Assembly (NCBI GenBank): GCA_945890645.1
Contig: CAMDCV010000003.1
Location: forward strand, 62,001-126,000
From: Akkermansia muciniphila
Lineage (GTDB): Bacteria; Verrucomicrobiota; Verrucomicrobiia; Verrucomicrobiales; Akkermansiaceae
Reading direction: 5' to 3'
Length of the DNA stretch: 64,000 nt
Of the stretch, positions 45,866-55,692 are shown piece by piece (position 1 is the first letter of the stretch; each line of letters begins with the position of its first letter). The notes below the pieces were generated by a model, which saw nothing but the letters and a program-made list of their open reading frames with translations, did no database searches and had not been told where the DNA came from. The translations under genes and the position numbers were made by a program.

Positions 45866-46933
45866 TCACGAACGCTTCGCCATGCCGATCGTTCCGCCAT
45901 TGACGAACTCCGTTGTTGTGAAGTTGTGTCTCAAGTCAATTTTACCTTCGGCCATATTGGCTGTCCATCGCAGCACCCGCCTTACCATTTGCAAACTGTC
46001 CCAGCGGATGTGTGCCACCGATGGACGACACCAATCGAAGTCGGAACTTTCATCCATGCAAATCAACGAGACATCTTGTGGCACTCGCAGTCCTCGGGTG
46101 ATGAGAAATTGCTGCGTCGCAAGAAACAACTGCACCTCATCGAGAATCATCGCAGTGGGCGGCGTGAGGTGGAATAATGATTCTAGGCAGCTTTGATAGC
46201 CGTCGATGCTTTCCTGCCAATCAGGTAAATTGTAAGGACCCGGAACTATTCCGTGCTGTGCCAATTGGTTCAGAAATTCCTGCTCAACAGCACCTGGCCG
46301 TGGCACTCGCCGCGCACGGCGAGTGAGCAGCACAATACGCCGATGACCACGCCGGAATAGTTCACTTGTGGCCGCTGCGATGGCAGGCAGCTTGTCTGGA
46401 CCCACGCTCGCGATGGGCAATTCTCGCCTTCTTCCGAAGATCGCCATCACTCTTAGCTTTTCATTCACAAACCACTCCAATACCTCGCGTGATCCCGCGA
46501 CTACTAACCAGATATCCGCCGGATAGCGCTTGACCATTCGCGCGATGCGCCGCACGTCCATTTCCAATTCATACATCCCTTTTGGCAAAAAAATGACCGA
46601 GTGCCCCGCCTCCGTGAGTTGGTGTCGCAGTTCCACCATATAACTGACCTTTTGTTCGACCTGTTCATTTGCCAAGATGCCCACCCGCAGCACATCTTTT
46701 TTTTGTTGAACCTGTGGTCGGATTAACCTCCTCATCCCAGTGCCTTGCGAAATGAGCAAGCCTTCATTTTCTAACAGCCTCAATGCTGCTTCCAGCGTAT
46801 TTCGATTGATTCCGTAATCTGCTTCCAGCCTCAATACGCCGGGCATCACGCCGAGCATGCGACCAGCCATCAATTCTGCCCGCAAATACGCAGCCACCTG
46901 TTCTGCTGCCGTCATGATTTGTAATTTTAGCAT
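45866..46933 (-). CDS. GntR-type transcriptional regulator with LacI-like ligand-binding domain
   Basis: A 355-aa regulator: a winged-helix GntR DNA-binding domain (residues ~1-75, ELMAGRMLGVMPGVLRLEADYG, EAALRLLENEGLLISQGTGMRRL) joined to a periplasmic-binding-protein-like sensor domain (about 85-345) with SLICMDESSDFDW near the end. Such GntR-LacI hybrids are common in Verrucomicrobia and usually respond to sugars. The gene is divergent from the 1054-aa secreted protein, with 152 bp between the two start codons; that gap contains a perfect palindrome and a direct repeat, so it probably controls that neighbour and itself. Confidence 0.88.
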   Translation of the reverse strand: MLKLQIMTAAEQVAAYLRAELMAGRMLGVMPGVLRLEADYGINRNTLEAALRLLENEGLLISQGTGMRRLIRPQVQQKKDVLRVGILANEQVEQKVSYMVELRHQLTEAGHSVIFLPKGMYELEMDVRRIARMVKRYPADIWLVVAGSREVLEWFVNEKLRVMAIFGRRRELPIASVGPDKLPAIAAATSELFRRGHRRIVLLTRRARRVPRPGAVEQEFLNQLAQHGIVPGPYNLPDWQESIDGYQSCLESLFHLTPPTAMILDEVQLFLATQQFLITRGLRVPQDVSLICMDESSDFDWCRPSVAHIRWDSLQMVRRVLRWTANMAEGKIDLRHNFTTTEFVNGGTIGMAKRS

Positions 46934-47020
46934 AGGATTAAACCTGCTGTTTAGTAGGATAGTTTGCAAGGAAAAAAATATCGCGGCATTTACGATGGTT
47001 AGTTACTTACTCACTATAGC

Positions 47021-47057
47021 AATTGTAACTCATACAAGTGTATGTTCTGAATTGTAA
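47021..47057. promoter_or_regulatory. Candidate operator: palindrome ATACA-AG-TGTAT flanked by aattgtaa repeats
   Basis: A perfect 5-bp-arm palindrome (47032-47043) is bracketed by two copies of aattgtaa (47021-47028 and 47050-47057). It lies in the divergent gap between the GntR-type regulator and the 1054-aa secreted protein, 43 bp upstream of the latter. Confidence 0.45.
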
Positions 47058-47085
47058 TAAAACCAATGTATAAACCTCATCAAAC

Positions 47086-50000
47086 ATGAAACCAAATCCC
47101 TATCGATTCCGTATCGCGGCTTTAACCGTACCATCGCTCGCAGCACTCGCCTGCTGCTTGTCCATCGCTCCTCTCCATGCCCAACTGGTGATCCACGAAC
47201 CATTCGCCCAAGCCTCTGGCACCCTTAACGGCAAGGCTGGTGGCACTGGCTTATCGGGAAATTGGACGGTGGGCAGCGGCACGGTGAACGTCGTGACTCC
47301 ATCCACTATGGTCTTCGGTGGCCTAGCCATGACCAATGGACACGCCAATCTCGTGAGGTCCGGTAATACCAATGCTAGGGTCGTCAGGTCCACTGCCTTG
47401 GCGGACGCCGGGTTGCTCGCCAACGATACCGAGCTCTGGTTCAGCCTCGTTATCATGAAAACCAACGGCGGCGGTAACAACGAGTGGTCGGGATTTGCCT
47501 TCGGCACGTCACACCTCACCTCAGGCCCCGGCGCTTTGACCCTCCAAGGAGGTAATGGACTTGGGTTTCGCACAAGAGATGCCAATGTCACGGTCGGCAC
47601 TTGGAACGGCACCACTACCCCTGTCGTAGGAGGCTCACTTGCACTCACTTACAACGTGCCTTCCCTGATCGTGGGAAAAATCAAGTGGGGGGCGACTGTC
47701 TCAGACGTTGAAACCATCACTCTTTACAAACCGACTCCAGACCTCTCGAGCCTGGGTACGGGTGTTTCACAAACCATGGCCGCAGTCGATCAATCGCTTT
47801 TCACCACCATCAGCTATTCCCTGCGGGACGTGGACACGATGAATTATGACGAAATCCGCTTCGGCGCGACCCAAGCCGATGTCATGCCCGTGGACACTGT
47901 TCCGCCGACACTCCTTTCCATTACGGACAATATGGCCGGTGGCCCGATTGGTGAAGATGTGGCGGCTGTCACCTACACCCTGACTTTTGACAAGCACATG
48001 GACCTATCGACCATCACCGCCGCCGATTTCGACAACGCGGGCTCCGCGACCGCCACGGTCGGGACCGTGGCGCAAGTTTCCCAAACCGTCATCACCGTCC
48101 AACTCCTGCCTACGACCCCCGGGACCCTCCAACTCCGCATTCCCTTGGGCAGCGAACTAAAAAGCTTCGCGAATCTCGCCCTCGATACCGATCCTGCCAT
48201 CCTCGACGACACCACCATCACCATCGACGGCGTCACGACTCCCCCTGGCACACCCAGCAGCAACCGTTGGTGGGATGGGGCGACCGTTACGGGCGTCACG
48301 AATGGAGTCAGCGCTGGCGGTGCCGCTACTTGGGACAACGGCACGACCACCAACTGGGACCGCGGTGCTGGATTTGAAGCTCCGGTGGCGTGGGATAATG
48401 CTGGCGGCCACACCGCCATCTTTGGCGGCACGACCGGTACCGGCATAGTCACGCTTGACGGAAACATCACACTCGCTGGACTGACCGTCAACCTTCCCAC
48501 CGCTACCGGCTCCGTTTACTCCATCGGCAATGTGGGTGAGGATAATACGCTCACCTTCACCGGCACGAAAACGGTGACCACCACGGCGACCGGGACCGGC
48601 ACTAACCAAGATGTGATCATCCGCGCGGGGATCTCCGGCTCGCCGACGATGAATATCGATGGTCGCTTGGCGAACTCCGTGGATCAATTCAGCCTTCTAC
48701 CGGGATCTGGCGTCACGCAGACAATTGGCACACTCAACATGCTCAACACCTTTGCCAGCAACAAGCGGCTTATCCTCGGCGGCACCAGCACGGGGAACGT
48801 GGTGGACACGCTCGCGTGGGCTACCACCGCCAACCAATTAATGCTGACGAAGGCGGGTACGGGCAGTTGGACGATCAACAACAACATCTTGGGAATTGGC
48901 AAATCTGGCAGACTCTACGTCGAACAGGGCACCATGACCCTCGGCGGCACGAGCAATTTCCTCTCCCACAAGATTGGGGTGTCTACCGTGCGCGAGTCAA
49001 CTTTCACCGCCTCGAACACGGCCTCCAAGCTGGTCGCCAAAGGCACTATCACGATCGGGGATAACCGTGAGTTTTTCTATGTTCAAAACCTCGGCACGAT
49101 CGCCCCGGGTCCAGGGGTCGCAACACTTGCTGTGACATGGAACGCGAACAATACGTCTCTCGCCAGCAATGGCGCATTCAACATGCAGACTGGCTCCACC
49201 TACGAGTGGGATATTGCTAGCAGCACAAGCACCGACGTAATTAACGTGACCACGGGAGGCTCGAACAACGGAAACCTGATTCTTGGCAACATGACCATCA
49301 AGATTCAGGATGCCGGTGTGACCACTCCCATCGCCGCTGGCGACCAATTGCCCGTGTTCACCTACGAAACCGGCGCGCAAGCGGTGGTTCGCAACATCGG
49401 CACCATTACGTTGGATACATCCGCCCTAGGAGTTGGTTGGTCCGGCACTCCAACCCTCGTCGATAATGGCACAGGCACGATTTACGTGACTGGTCTTTCT
49501 TACACCAGCGGTGGCGATACAACCCCACCCACTTTGACTAGTATCGTCGATGACAAGAGTGGTGGTCCGGTGACTGTAAATACCTTGATCACTTACACCG
49601 TCACATTCGATGAAGACATAGACGATGCAAGTGTCACGGCGGCTGACTTTGACAACGAAGGCACCGCTGCCGTTACTATTGGTTCGATCGCCGAAACTAC
49701 AGCGACTTCCGGCATTTTCACCGTGCAAGTCACGCCAACCAGCGTCGGTAGTCTCAAACTGCGGATCAAATCTGATGCCGTCATCGAAGATACCTCGGGC
49801 AACGATTTGGTGGTTCCGGTCTCCGATGATACGACCATCACCGTGCAAACACACTATCAAGCATGGGCCGGTGGTGCCGCCTTTGGCGATGACGCCAATG
49901 GTGATGGTGTCAGCAACGGTTTAGCGTTCCTGTTAGGTGCCGCTAATACCAGTGCGAATGCGCAGGATCTTCTGCCAAAGGTAGACGAAACGGACGGCAA

Positions 50001-50250
50001 TCTCGTGCTGACATTCAGCATGCGCAACGCGCTTAACCGCGGCGATGCGTCGCTTAACGTCGAGCATAGTAGTGACCTTGGGCTCGTCGATGCATGGGAA
50101 GCCGCCCTGGTGCCGAATACAAGTGGTACTGTTAATGATGTGGTCTTCGCTATCACAGCGGATGGTATCCTCAACGATGTCGTCGCGACCATTCCCGTGA
50201 GCAAAGCAGCCGCAGGGAAGTTGTTCGGACGGGTGGATGGCAACGAGTAA
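47086..50250 (+). CDS. Secreted beta-strand-repeat (PATR) protein with Ig-like repeats
   Basis: A 1054-aa exported protein (signal peptide about 1-30, ending near SIAPLHAQ). It begins with a concanavalin/LamG-like region (about 40-265), followed by two homologous Ig-like domains (about 270-385 and 815-925) recognised by PPTLLSI / PPTLTSI, DNAG/DNEG and TTITV endings, and a central autotransporter-associated beta-strand repeat region (about 390-780; LTKAGTGSWTINNNILGIGKSG). The C-terminal ~130 residues carry the EYxxGxxP-like linker (GDDANGDGVSNGLAFLLGA) and the NVEHSSDL module. No autotransporter beta-barrel or PEP-CTERM tail is present, so the anchoring mode is unknown. A strong terminator follows. 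Confidence 0.82.
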   Translation: MKPNPYRFRIAALTVPSLAALACCLSIAPLHAQLVIHEPFAQASGTLNGKAGGTGLSGNWTVGSGTVNVVTPSTMVFGGLAMTNGHANLVRSGNTNARVVRSTALADAGLLANDTELWFSLVIMKTNGGGNNEWSGFAFGTSHLTSGPGALTLQGGNGLGFRTRDANVTVGTWNGTTTPVVGGSLALTYNVPSLIVGKIKWGATVSDVETITLYKPTPDLSSLGTGVSQTMAAVDQSLFTTISYSLRDVDTMNYDEIRFGATQADVMPVDTVPPTLLSITDNMAGGPIGEDVAAVTYTLTFDKHMDLSTITAADFDNAGSATATVGTVAQVSQTVITVQLLPTTPGTLQLRIPLGSELKSFANLALDTDPAILDDTTITIDGVTTPPGTPSSNRWWDGATVTGVTNGVSAGGAATWDNGTTTNWDRGAGFEAPVAWDNAGGHTAIFGGTTGTGIVTLDGNITLAGLTVNLPTATGSVYSIGNVGEDNTLTFTGTKTVTTTATGTGTNQDVIIRAGISGSPTMNIDGRLANSVDQFSLLPGSGVTQTIGTLNMLNTFASNKRLILGGTSTGNVVDTLAWATTANQLMLTKAGTGSWTINNNILGIGKSGRLYVEQGTMTLGGTSNFLSHKIGVSTVRESTFTASNTASKLVAKGTITIGDNREFFYVQNLGTIAPGPGVATLAVTWNANNTSLASNGAFNMQTGSTYEWDIASSTSTDVINVTTGGSNNGNLILGNMTIKIQDAGVTTPIAAGDQLPVFTYETGAQAVVRNIGTITLDTSALGVGWSGTPTLVDNGTGTIYVTGLSYTSGGDTTPPTLTSIVDDKSGGPVTVNTLITYTVTFDEDIDDASVTAADFDNEGTAAVTIGSIAETTATSGIFTVQVTPTSVGSLKLRIKSDAVIEDTSGNDLVVPVSDDTTITVQTHYQAWAGGAAFGDDANGDGVSNGLAFLLGAANTSANAQDLLPKVDETDGNLVLTFSMRNALNRGDASLNVEHSSDLGLVDAWEAALVPNTSGTVNDVVFAITADGILNDVVATIPVSKAAAGKLFGRVDGNE

Positions 50251-50280
50251 TTGCAACTCGAATCACGTTATCAAATTTAC

Positions 50281-50312
50281 AGCGGCCTCCCCAGTGGGAG
50301 GCCGCTTTTTTT
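50281..50312 (+). terminator. Rho-independent terminator of the PATR gene
   Basis: An 11-bp perfect stem (agcggcctccc / gggaggccgct) with a 4-nt loop (cagt) is followed by seven T residues, 30 bp after the stop codon. Confidence 0.93.
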
Positions 50313-50404
50313 GCAAGAAAATATAGGCATTTGCAAAGCGACAAAAATTTTTCTGTAACGCGGGCAAAAAAAGTGTGTTTCCCCTGAGGAACTCCTTTTT
50401 TCCT

Positions 50405-53400
50405 ATGAAAGCATTCATCCAACTCTTCCGCTTAGTCCTACTCCTAACTCCTCTCTGCCTGCGGGCGGATGTGGAATGGGATTCCGTATTTTCCACGGCT
50501 GCGCCTGTCGAAAATTCCTTCGGTATCCCGATCCTTCATCACCCGACGTCACCTATCGCAGTGTATGCCACGGGTGCTCGCACGGGGGACGATGACCCGT
50601 ATGAAAGTATCGTGGCGGTGCGAACGGACACCGGCGTGGTGACGCGCTGGTTGCACTCAGGCGAGGCCTTTGTGACGAGCGGGGATAACGCACCGAAGTT
50701 TTCCGCCAATGGAGATTATCTGGTGGCGATGGGCGCAGATGGCAGTCTCTGGAGTGTGCAGACATCGAGCGGCATGGCGACTCAGCTTACTTCGGAGTGT
50801 GAGAGCTTTGCTATTTCTGGTGATGGCCTATACGTGGCTTACATCGCGGATGGTATGGCCATTTCGCGAGCGCTGGCTGGTGGCGCGGAAATCAATCTGT
50901 TGCCGCTGGCGTACCGCACGGGCGGAGGCGAGGCTCTTGCCATAGAATCAACAAGTGGAAGCGGGCTGTTCGTCATGTTGCTTTCCAAAGGGGTCTCTAC
51001 CGCTGTAAGCACCCTTTATCGGGTGCATGGCAGCAGTGCGGGCTTCACAAATCTTACGACGAACACTGATAGCATTGGACAATGGGAAGTGAACTCTACT
51101 GGAAGCCACGCTGTTTATCGAACTAGGTCATCCTGCGGATCCGTAAACCTCAACGGAGTTCCGTCGGAGGTTGTTCTATACAGCGGTCTGACCTCTTACC
51201 ATCGCTTTGATATTTCTCCAGACGGCTCAAACGTGGCGATTGTGAGTAGCACTTCCTCTCCAAAAAATATTCAAATGGTAGCAATTACAGGGGGGACTCC
51301 TACAGACTTAATCACGTCAAATCATCCTCGATATATAAGTGATGATTTTGGCATACATTTTTCGAAGGATGGCTTATACCTGTATTATTTTGAGTATGAA
51401 CTTTGTTCTGTTCCAACATCAGGCGGCAGTCATCTGCAACTCGGTGTGGGTGGTTGGGGCTCTTATGATCCTTATCTTCAATTGGGATATAGCAATCATC
51501 ATATTCTCATTTATGGCTCAAGTTATGATCACAAGCTGATATCGGTTGATATGAGTGATGGCACAAGTACGGTTCTTAGTCAACCTTCCTTGTCGGACGC
51601 CGCTATCGGCACTTTTCTCATAGCAGAGGATGGTCAAAGTGTTTATTATCCGAATGACGAGTTAGTTGCAGGACAAACAGATATTTTTCAAGTCGCGGTG
51701 GACGGCTCTACAAAAATCCGAGTTTCAACCGATGCGCTACATGAAGTTTCCCGCATGATTGAAAGCGGTGACGGGGCCTCCATTGTGGGGAATTCAGCAG
51801 ATACAGTAATGAAATTCACGGTGGGAGTACCTGAGTCTGCATCGCTGGTTTCGGTGAACGCTCCGACGAATCATTTGTATAAAACTTTTGAAAAACTTTC
51901 TCCAGACGGCGCTTATATCTTTTTTAAGACGGATGTGCCTGATGCAGAATCGAAAATTCTTAAATGCCATTTGAGTCTTGTTTCCCGGGCATCCGGGAGT
52001 TCCATTGATCTTACAGACGAACCAATTTACGATTTAGGGGATGAGTATGAAATGGCACAATTTACTTCAGATTCACAGTGGATTGTTTTTCTTAAAACGG
52101 AAGACTACACTTCCTATTATCTCATCAATGGCTTTGTCGCATACCGAATCTCTGATGGTTTGCGAATAGAGATTGATGATTCCTTGGATAATTTTGAAAC
52201 TATTTTCTCTAATAGAAATTATTTTAAAATCACTCCTTCTGGTGATGCCGTTGTTTACCGTGACTCGAGCGGTAAAATTTATCGTTTTGATCTTGATGGT
52301 ATCTCTACCGAACCAGTTCAGATCGGCGAATATATTGGTAGCGTGAATTCCTTTACTTTTTCACCAGCAGGTGATGAAATTTTACTGAGTTACTATGGCC
52401 ATACCTCTCGCATCATGCTGGATGGATCAGAAAGTACAATCGTAACTGAAGAGATTTTGAATGGTGTGACCTATTCCGCAGACGGAAGCTCGATATTTTA
52501 CTGTATTCATGACGATCTGTACAAGTATATCATTACCGATGGGACTGTGAGTTTTCTGGCGACTCTTCCTGGTCGATGTGAAGAGATCACCACAACGGAA
52601 AGCGGGAAGTTGATTATTGAAACGATACTTGGCTATTATGTGGTTTCCCCTACTGATGGTTCATACCTTCTTCTTCACAATTACGATGTAGGTGATGCAA
52701 TTATTGACGGAAAGAACTGGGTCACCTGCGATGGCGATTCTTTGTTTGTTTTCTATGCAGAAGATGCCAGTGGCGCGCTAGGTCTGTATAAAGTGCCCAT
52801 GACTGGCGGCACTCCCGCGTTGATTTCGCGCACACTTCCCCTGGGCGGTAAGATCACGGATGTGCAGATTTCCCCCGCTAATACATTTCTCGTTTATCGT
52901 GCGGATGTGAATGCGGATCAGCGGTTTGAGCTATTCTGTGTGGATGTCGCATCGGGATCGGATTGGAGAGTGAATCAGCTCCTCACTGGCGCGGCGGATG
53001 TGCGGTCGGACTGGATTCTTGCCTCGGACAATCATTTGCTCTATCGCGCGGATCCCACGCGGGCGGGATTTCCGCGGCTCTATGGTGTGAGTTTTATCGA
53101 TAGGCAGATCACCGACTTCACTACACCCGCATGGAATCCGAATAGTCGTGTGAATGGACTTTTTGCGACCTCCACGGATGGGCAATTTGCGGTAGTGGAT
53201 GGTGACCCTACGGGCACGCTAACCCATGGTTTGCACAGTGTCTGGGCTAATCCAGAGATTGATATTTTGCCGGATCGTGAATTCCTTGTAGGCGAGCATT
53301 ATTTGAACGACCATTTTACGATCTCTGATTTGGAAAGTGGCCGGGATCTCACAGTGGCATTGGGGACGGATAATGCGGATCTTGTGGATCCATCCAATAC

Positions 53401-55663
53401 CATGCATGGGAGAAGTGGGCCGTATCTGGATTTCACTGTGTTCTTTGAACCGAGCGAATGGGGACTGGTAACCGTTACAGGGGTGGCATATGATGATATG
53501 GGTTCATCGAGCAGTTCGTTTGCCATCAAAGTTTTGCCCGAAAGCAATCTCTCGCCCACGAATATCTTGCTGGCTCCGGCATCGGTGATGGAAAACCAAG
53601 CACCGGGTACCTTAGTTGGCTACTTGAGCGCCACGGATGCGAATGCGTGGGATAGTTTCACCTTCGAATTGGTATCGGGCGCTGGTGATGCGAACAACGC
53701 TTCGTTTTTCATCGATGGCAATTCCTTAAAAACCACGGGGCCGCTCGATCACGAGGCTGGGCCAGTGGTGAGCATTCGCGTAAGGGTAACGGATTTTGCA
53801 GAGGACACTTACGAAAAGAATCTTCACATCCAAGTGCAGGACCAAAAGGGTATTCCCATCGATTTCACTAGAGCGACCGGTGAGGGGCAGTCGTTGGCAT
53901 TTTCCGCCGCTGATTTCATTGATCACTTTGCTCTCACGGATGGTGGTGCCTTGCGTGGCATTCGTCTCGATGGGATGCCGGGAGATGGGACGCTGCATCA
54001 CAAACTATTTCGTCGTGAGATCGACACGGCGGCTACGGCTATTTCCTTCGCGATGCCCGGTGATGTGAATGGCGATGGGCGCGTGGACATCGTGGCCTTG
54101 AACGCGGGGGCTGGGCAGTTGGTATGGTATGAAAATACGGGCACGAGCACTCCGGTGTTCACGAAACGAATCATCGCTAACGGCTTGGTCGATCCGAAGG
54201 ACCTCGTGCTCAGCGACATCGATGCCGATGGCGATCGCGACATCGTGGTGGCGGTCAATGGGGACAATAAAATTTTAGGTTATCGCAACTCCGGCGGGTC
54301 ACTGCCTTCGTTCGTAGGCTTTACCGTTTTTTCAGGAGCGGGCGGTGTTTCGGCAGTCGCGGCATTGGATGTGGATAATGACGGTGACAGAGACCTCGTC
54401 AGCACCCATCCGCTGAATCATACGGTGATGATTCACACCAACGATGGCATGTCGCCACCAGGATTCATCTCCGCCGCACTTTCCACCACGGAAAACGGCG
54501 CGGCGGATGTGATGGCTCGCGATGTAGATCTGGACGGTGACATCGATTTGGTCGTAGCCGCGGCAACAGCGGGTGAAGTCGTATGGTTTGAAAAAGTAGG
54601 ACCATCGTTCAATCGCTTCTCGTTAGCTGGAGGACTGAACGTGCCACGCTCGATTGATATGGCCGACATTGATGGCGATGGCCGCCAAGACCTCGTGCTG
54701 GGCACTGAGGGCGATCATACCGTGCGTTGGTTTAAGAACATGCCGCCCGCCAGCAGCGGCATGCCGCCGGCTTTTGTGGGTCATGTCGTTTCTACAACTG
54801 TCGGCTCGGTTTCGCGAGTGCGTGCAGCGGATTATAGTGGCGATGGTGTGCCCGATATTTTGGCATGCGCGCCATTGGATGGTGAGATCCATCTGCACCG
54901 GACTTTTCGCAGCAGTTCAGTAATTTTTACGCATGACTTTCTCGACCGCACGGCAGATGGGGCCTCGTCGGTGGATGTGGCAGATTTTAATTTGAATGGC
55001 ATGCCGGATATCGTCGCGTCGCACGCCGGAACGAACACACTGGCGTGGTATGAAGATGAACGTTTGTTGTCATCCGGCGATGAAGTGGATATCGATGTGA
55101 TGCATCGTCTGCGCTATCAACCGCGCACTGGCTTCAGCGGTATCGATTCATTCGGATGGTCCGGCGATGATGGCACGGGTTGGTCTTTCCTTTCGGCTTC
55201 GGTGAATATTCGCGTGTTTCACTCGCAGTATTGGGACTGGTTGTTGGATGTGTTTGGCGAAGCGGTGGTGTCGGATTATTCCCAGTATGATGCCGTTTGG
55301 TCACTAAGTGCAGACCCCGATCAAGATGGTCTTAACAATTTGATGGAATATGCCATGGGAGGCATCCCCACCAACCCTTCTGATTTGGGCATTCCCCAAC
55401 GAGTGTGGATTAATGATGTAGCAGGCGTATCGCGCTCTCATCTGATCCATGGCGCGCGCAATGATCCGCACTTGGTATACACTCCCGAAGTTAGCACCGA
55501 CCTAAAAACGTGGAGACGTGGACCTACAGCCCTGCAAGCCATTAACCCCGATCAAGCCACTTCCCACCCCGATCTGTTTCTGAAAATGTGGCGCCATACC
55601 TTGCCTGTCGATGCCACGACGCCCTCTGCATTTTTCCGAGTCATGATCGAAATGCTGCCGTGA
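50405..55663 (+). CDS. Giant secreted protein with TolB-like and FG-GAP propellers
   Basis: A 1752-aa exported protein (signal peptide 1-20, ending LCLRADVEW). Residues ~55-950 are TolB/PD40-like beta-propeller repeats (SPDGSNVAIVSS, SPDGAYIFFKTD, SADGSSIFY); ~950-1050 an Ig-like domain; ~1052-1148 a cadherin-like repeat (MENQAPGTLVGYLSATDAN). An Ig-like sandwich (~1152-1590) is interrupted by seven FG-GAP/VCBS calcium-binding repeats (~1220-1548), e.g. DVNGDGRVDIV, DIDGDGRQDLV, DFNLNGMPDIV. The C-terminus (~1600-1752) has DQDGLNNLMEYAMGGIP and EVSTDLKTW. Part of the first propeller (about nt 51200-52700) is AT-richer than the rest, suggesting mosaic origin. It follows the PATR gene but behind a terminator. 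Confidence 0.85.
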   Translation: MKAFIQLFRLVLLLTPLCLRADVEWDSVFSTAAPVENSFGIPILHHPTSPIAVYATGARTGDDDPYESIVAVRTDTGVVTRWLHSGEAFVTSGDNAPKFSANGDYLVAMGADGSLWSVQTSSGMATQLTSECESFAISGDGLYVAYIADGMAISRALAGGAEINLLPLAYRTGGGEALAIESTSGSGLFVMLLSKGVSTAVSTLYRVHGSSAGFTNLTTNTDSIGQWEVNSTGSHAVYRTRSSCGSVNLNGVPSEVVLYSGLTSYHRFDISPDGSNVAIVSSTSSPKNIQMVAITGGTPTDLITSNHPRYISDDFGIHFSKDGLYLYYFEYELCSVPTSGGSHLQLGVGGWGSYDPYLQLGYSNHHILIYGSSYDHKLISVDMSDGTSTVLSQPSLSDAAIGTFLIAEDGQSVYYPNDELVAGQTDIFQVAVDGSTKIRVSTDALHEVSRMIESGDGASIVGNSADTVMKFTVGVPESASLVSVNAPTNHLYKTFEKLSPDGAYIFFKTDVPDAESKILKCHLSLVSRASGSSIDLTDEPIYDLGDEYEMAQFTSDSQWIVFLKTEDYTSYYLINGFVAYRISDGLRIEIDDSLDNFETIFSNRNYFKITPSGDAVVYRDSSGKIYRFDLDGISTEPVQIGEYIGSVNSFTFSPAGDEILLSYYGHTSRIMLDGSESTIVTEEILNGVTYSADGSSIFYCIHDDLYKYIITDGTVSFLATLPGRCEEITTTESGKLIIETILGYYVVSPTDGSYLLLHNYDVGDAIIDGKNWVTCDGDSLFVFYAEDASGALGLYKVPMTGGTPALISRTLPLGGKITDVQISPANTFLVYRADVNADQRFELFCVDVASGSDWRVNQLLTGAADVRSDWILASDNHLLYRADPTRAGFPRLYGVSFIDRQITDFTTPAWNPNSRVNGLFATSTDGQFAVVDGDPTGTLTHGLHSVWANPEIDILPDREFLVGEHYLNDHFTISDLESGRDLTVALGTDNADLVDPSNTMHGRSGPYLDFTVFFEPSEWGLVTVTGVAYDDMGSSSSSFAIKVLPESNLSPTNILLAPASVMENQAPGTLVGYLSATDANAWDSFTFELVSGAGDANNASFFIDGNSLKTTGPLDHEAGPVVSIRVRVTDFAEDTYEKNLHIQVQDQKGIPIDFTRATGEGQSLAFSAADFIDHFALTDGGALRGIRLDGMPGDGTLHHKLFRREIDTAATAISFAMPGDVNGDGRVDIVALNAGAGQLVWYENTGTSTPVFTKRIIANGLVDPKDLVLSDIDADGDRDIVVAVNGDNKILGYRNSGGSLPSFVGFTVFSGAGGVSAVAALDVDNDGDRDLVSTHPLNHTVMIHTNDGMSPPGFISAALSTTENGAADVMARDVDLDGDIDLVVAAATAGEVVWFEKVGPSFNRFSLAGGLNVPRSIDMADIDGDGRQDLVLGTEGDHTVRWFKNMPPASSGMPPAFVGHVVSTTVGSVSRVRAADYSGDGVPDILACAPLDGEIHLHRTFRSSSVIFTHDFLDRTADGASSVDVADFNLNGMPDIVASHAGTNTLAWYEDERLLSSGDEVDIDVMHRLRYQPRTGFSGIDSFGWSGDDGTGWSFLSASVNIRVFHSQYWDWLLDVFGEAVVSDYSQYDAVWSLSADPDQDGLNNLMEYAMGGIPTNPSDLGIPQRVWINDVAGVSRSHLIHGARNDPHLVYTPEVSTDLKTWRRGPTALQAINPDQATSHPDLFLKMWRHTLPVDATTPSAFFRVMIEMLP

Positions 55664-55692
55664 GATTTTATCATCTTATTGGATGATTCAGT

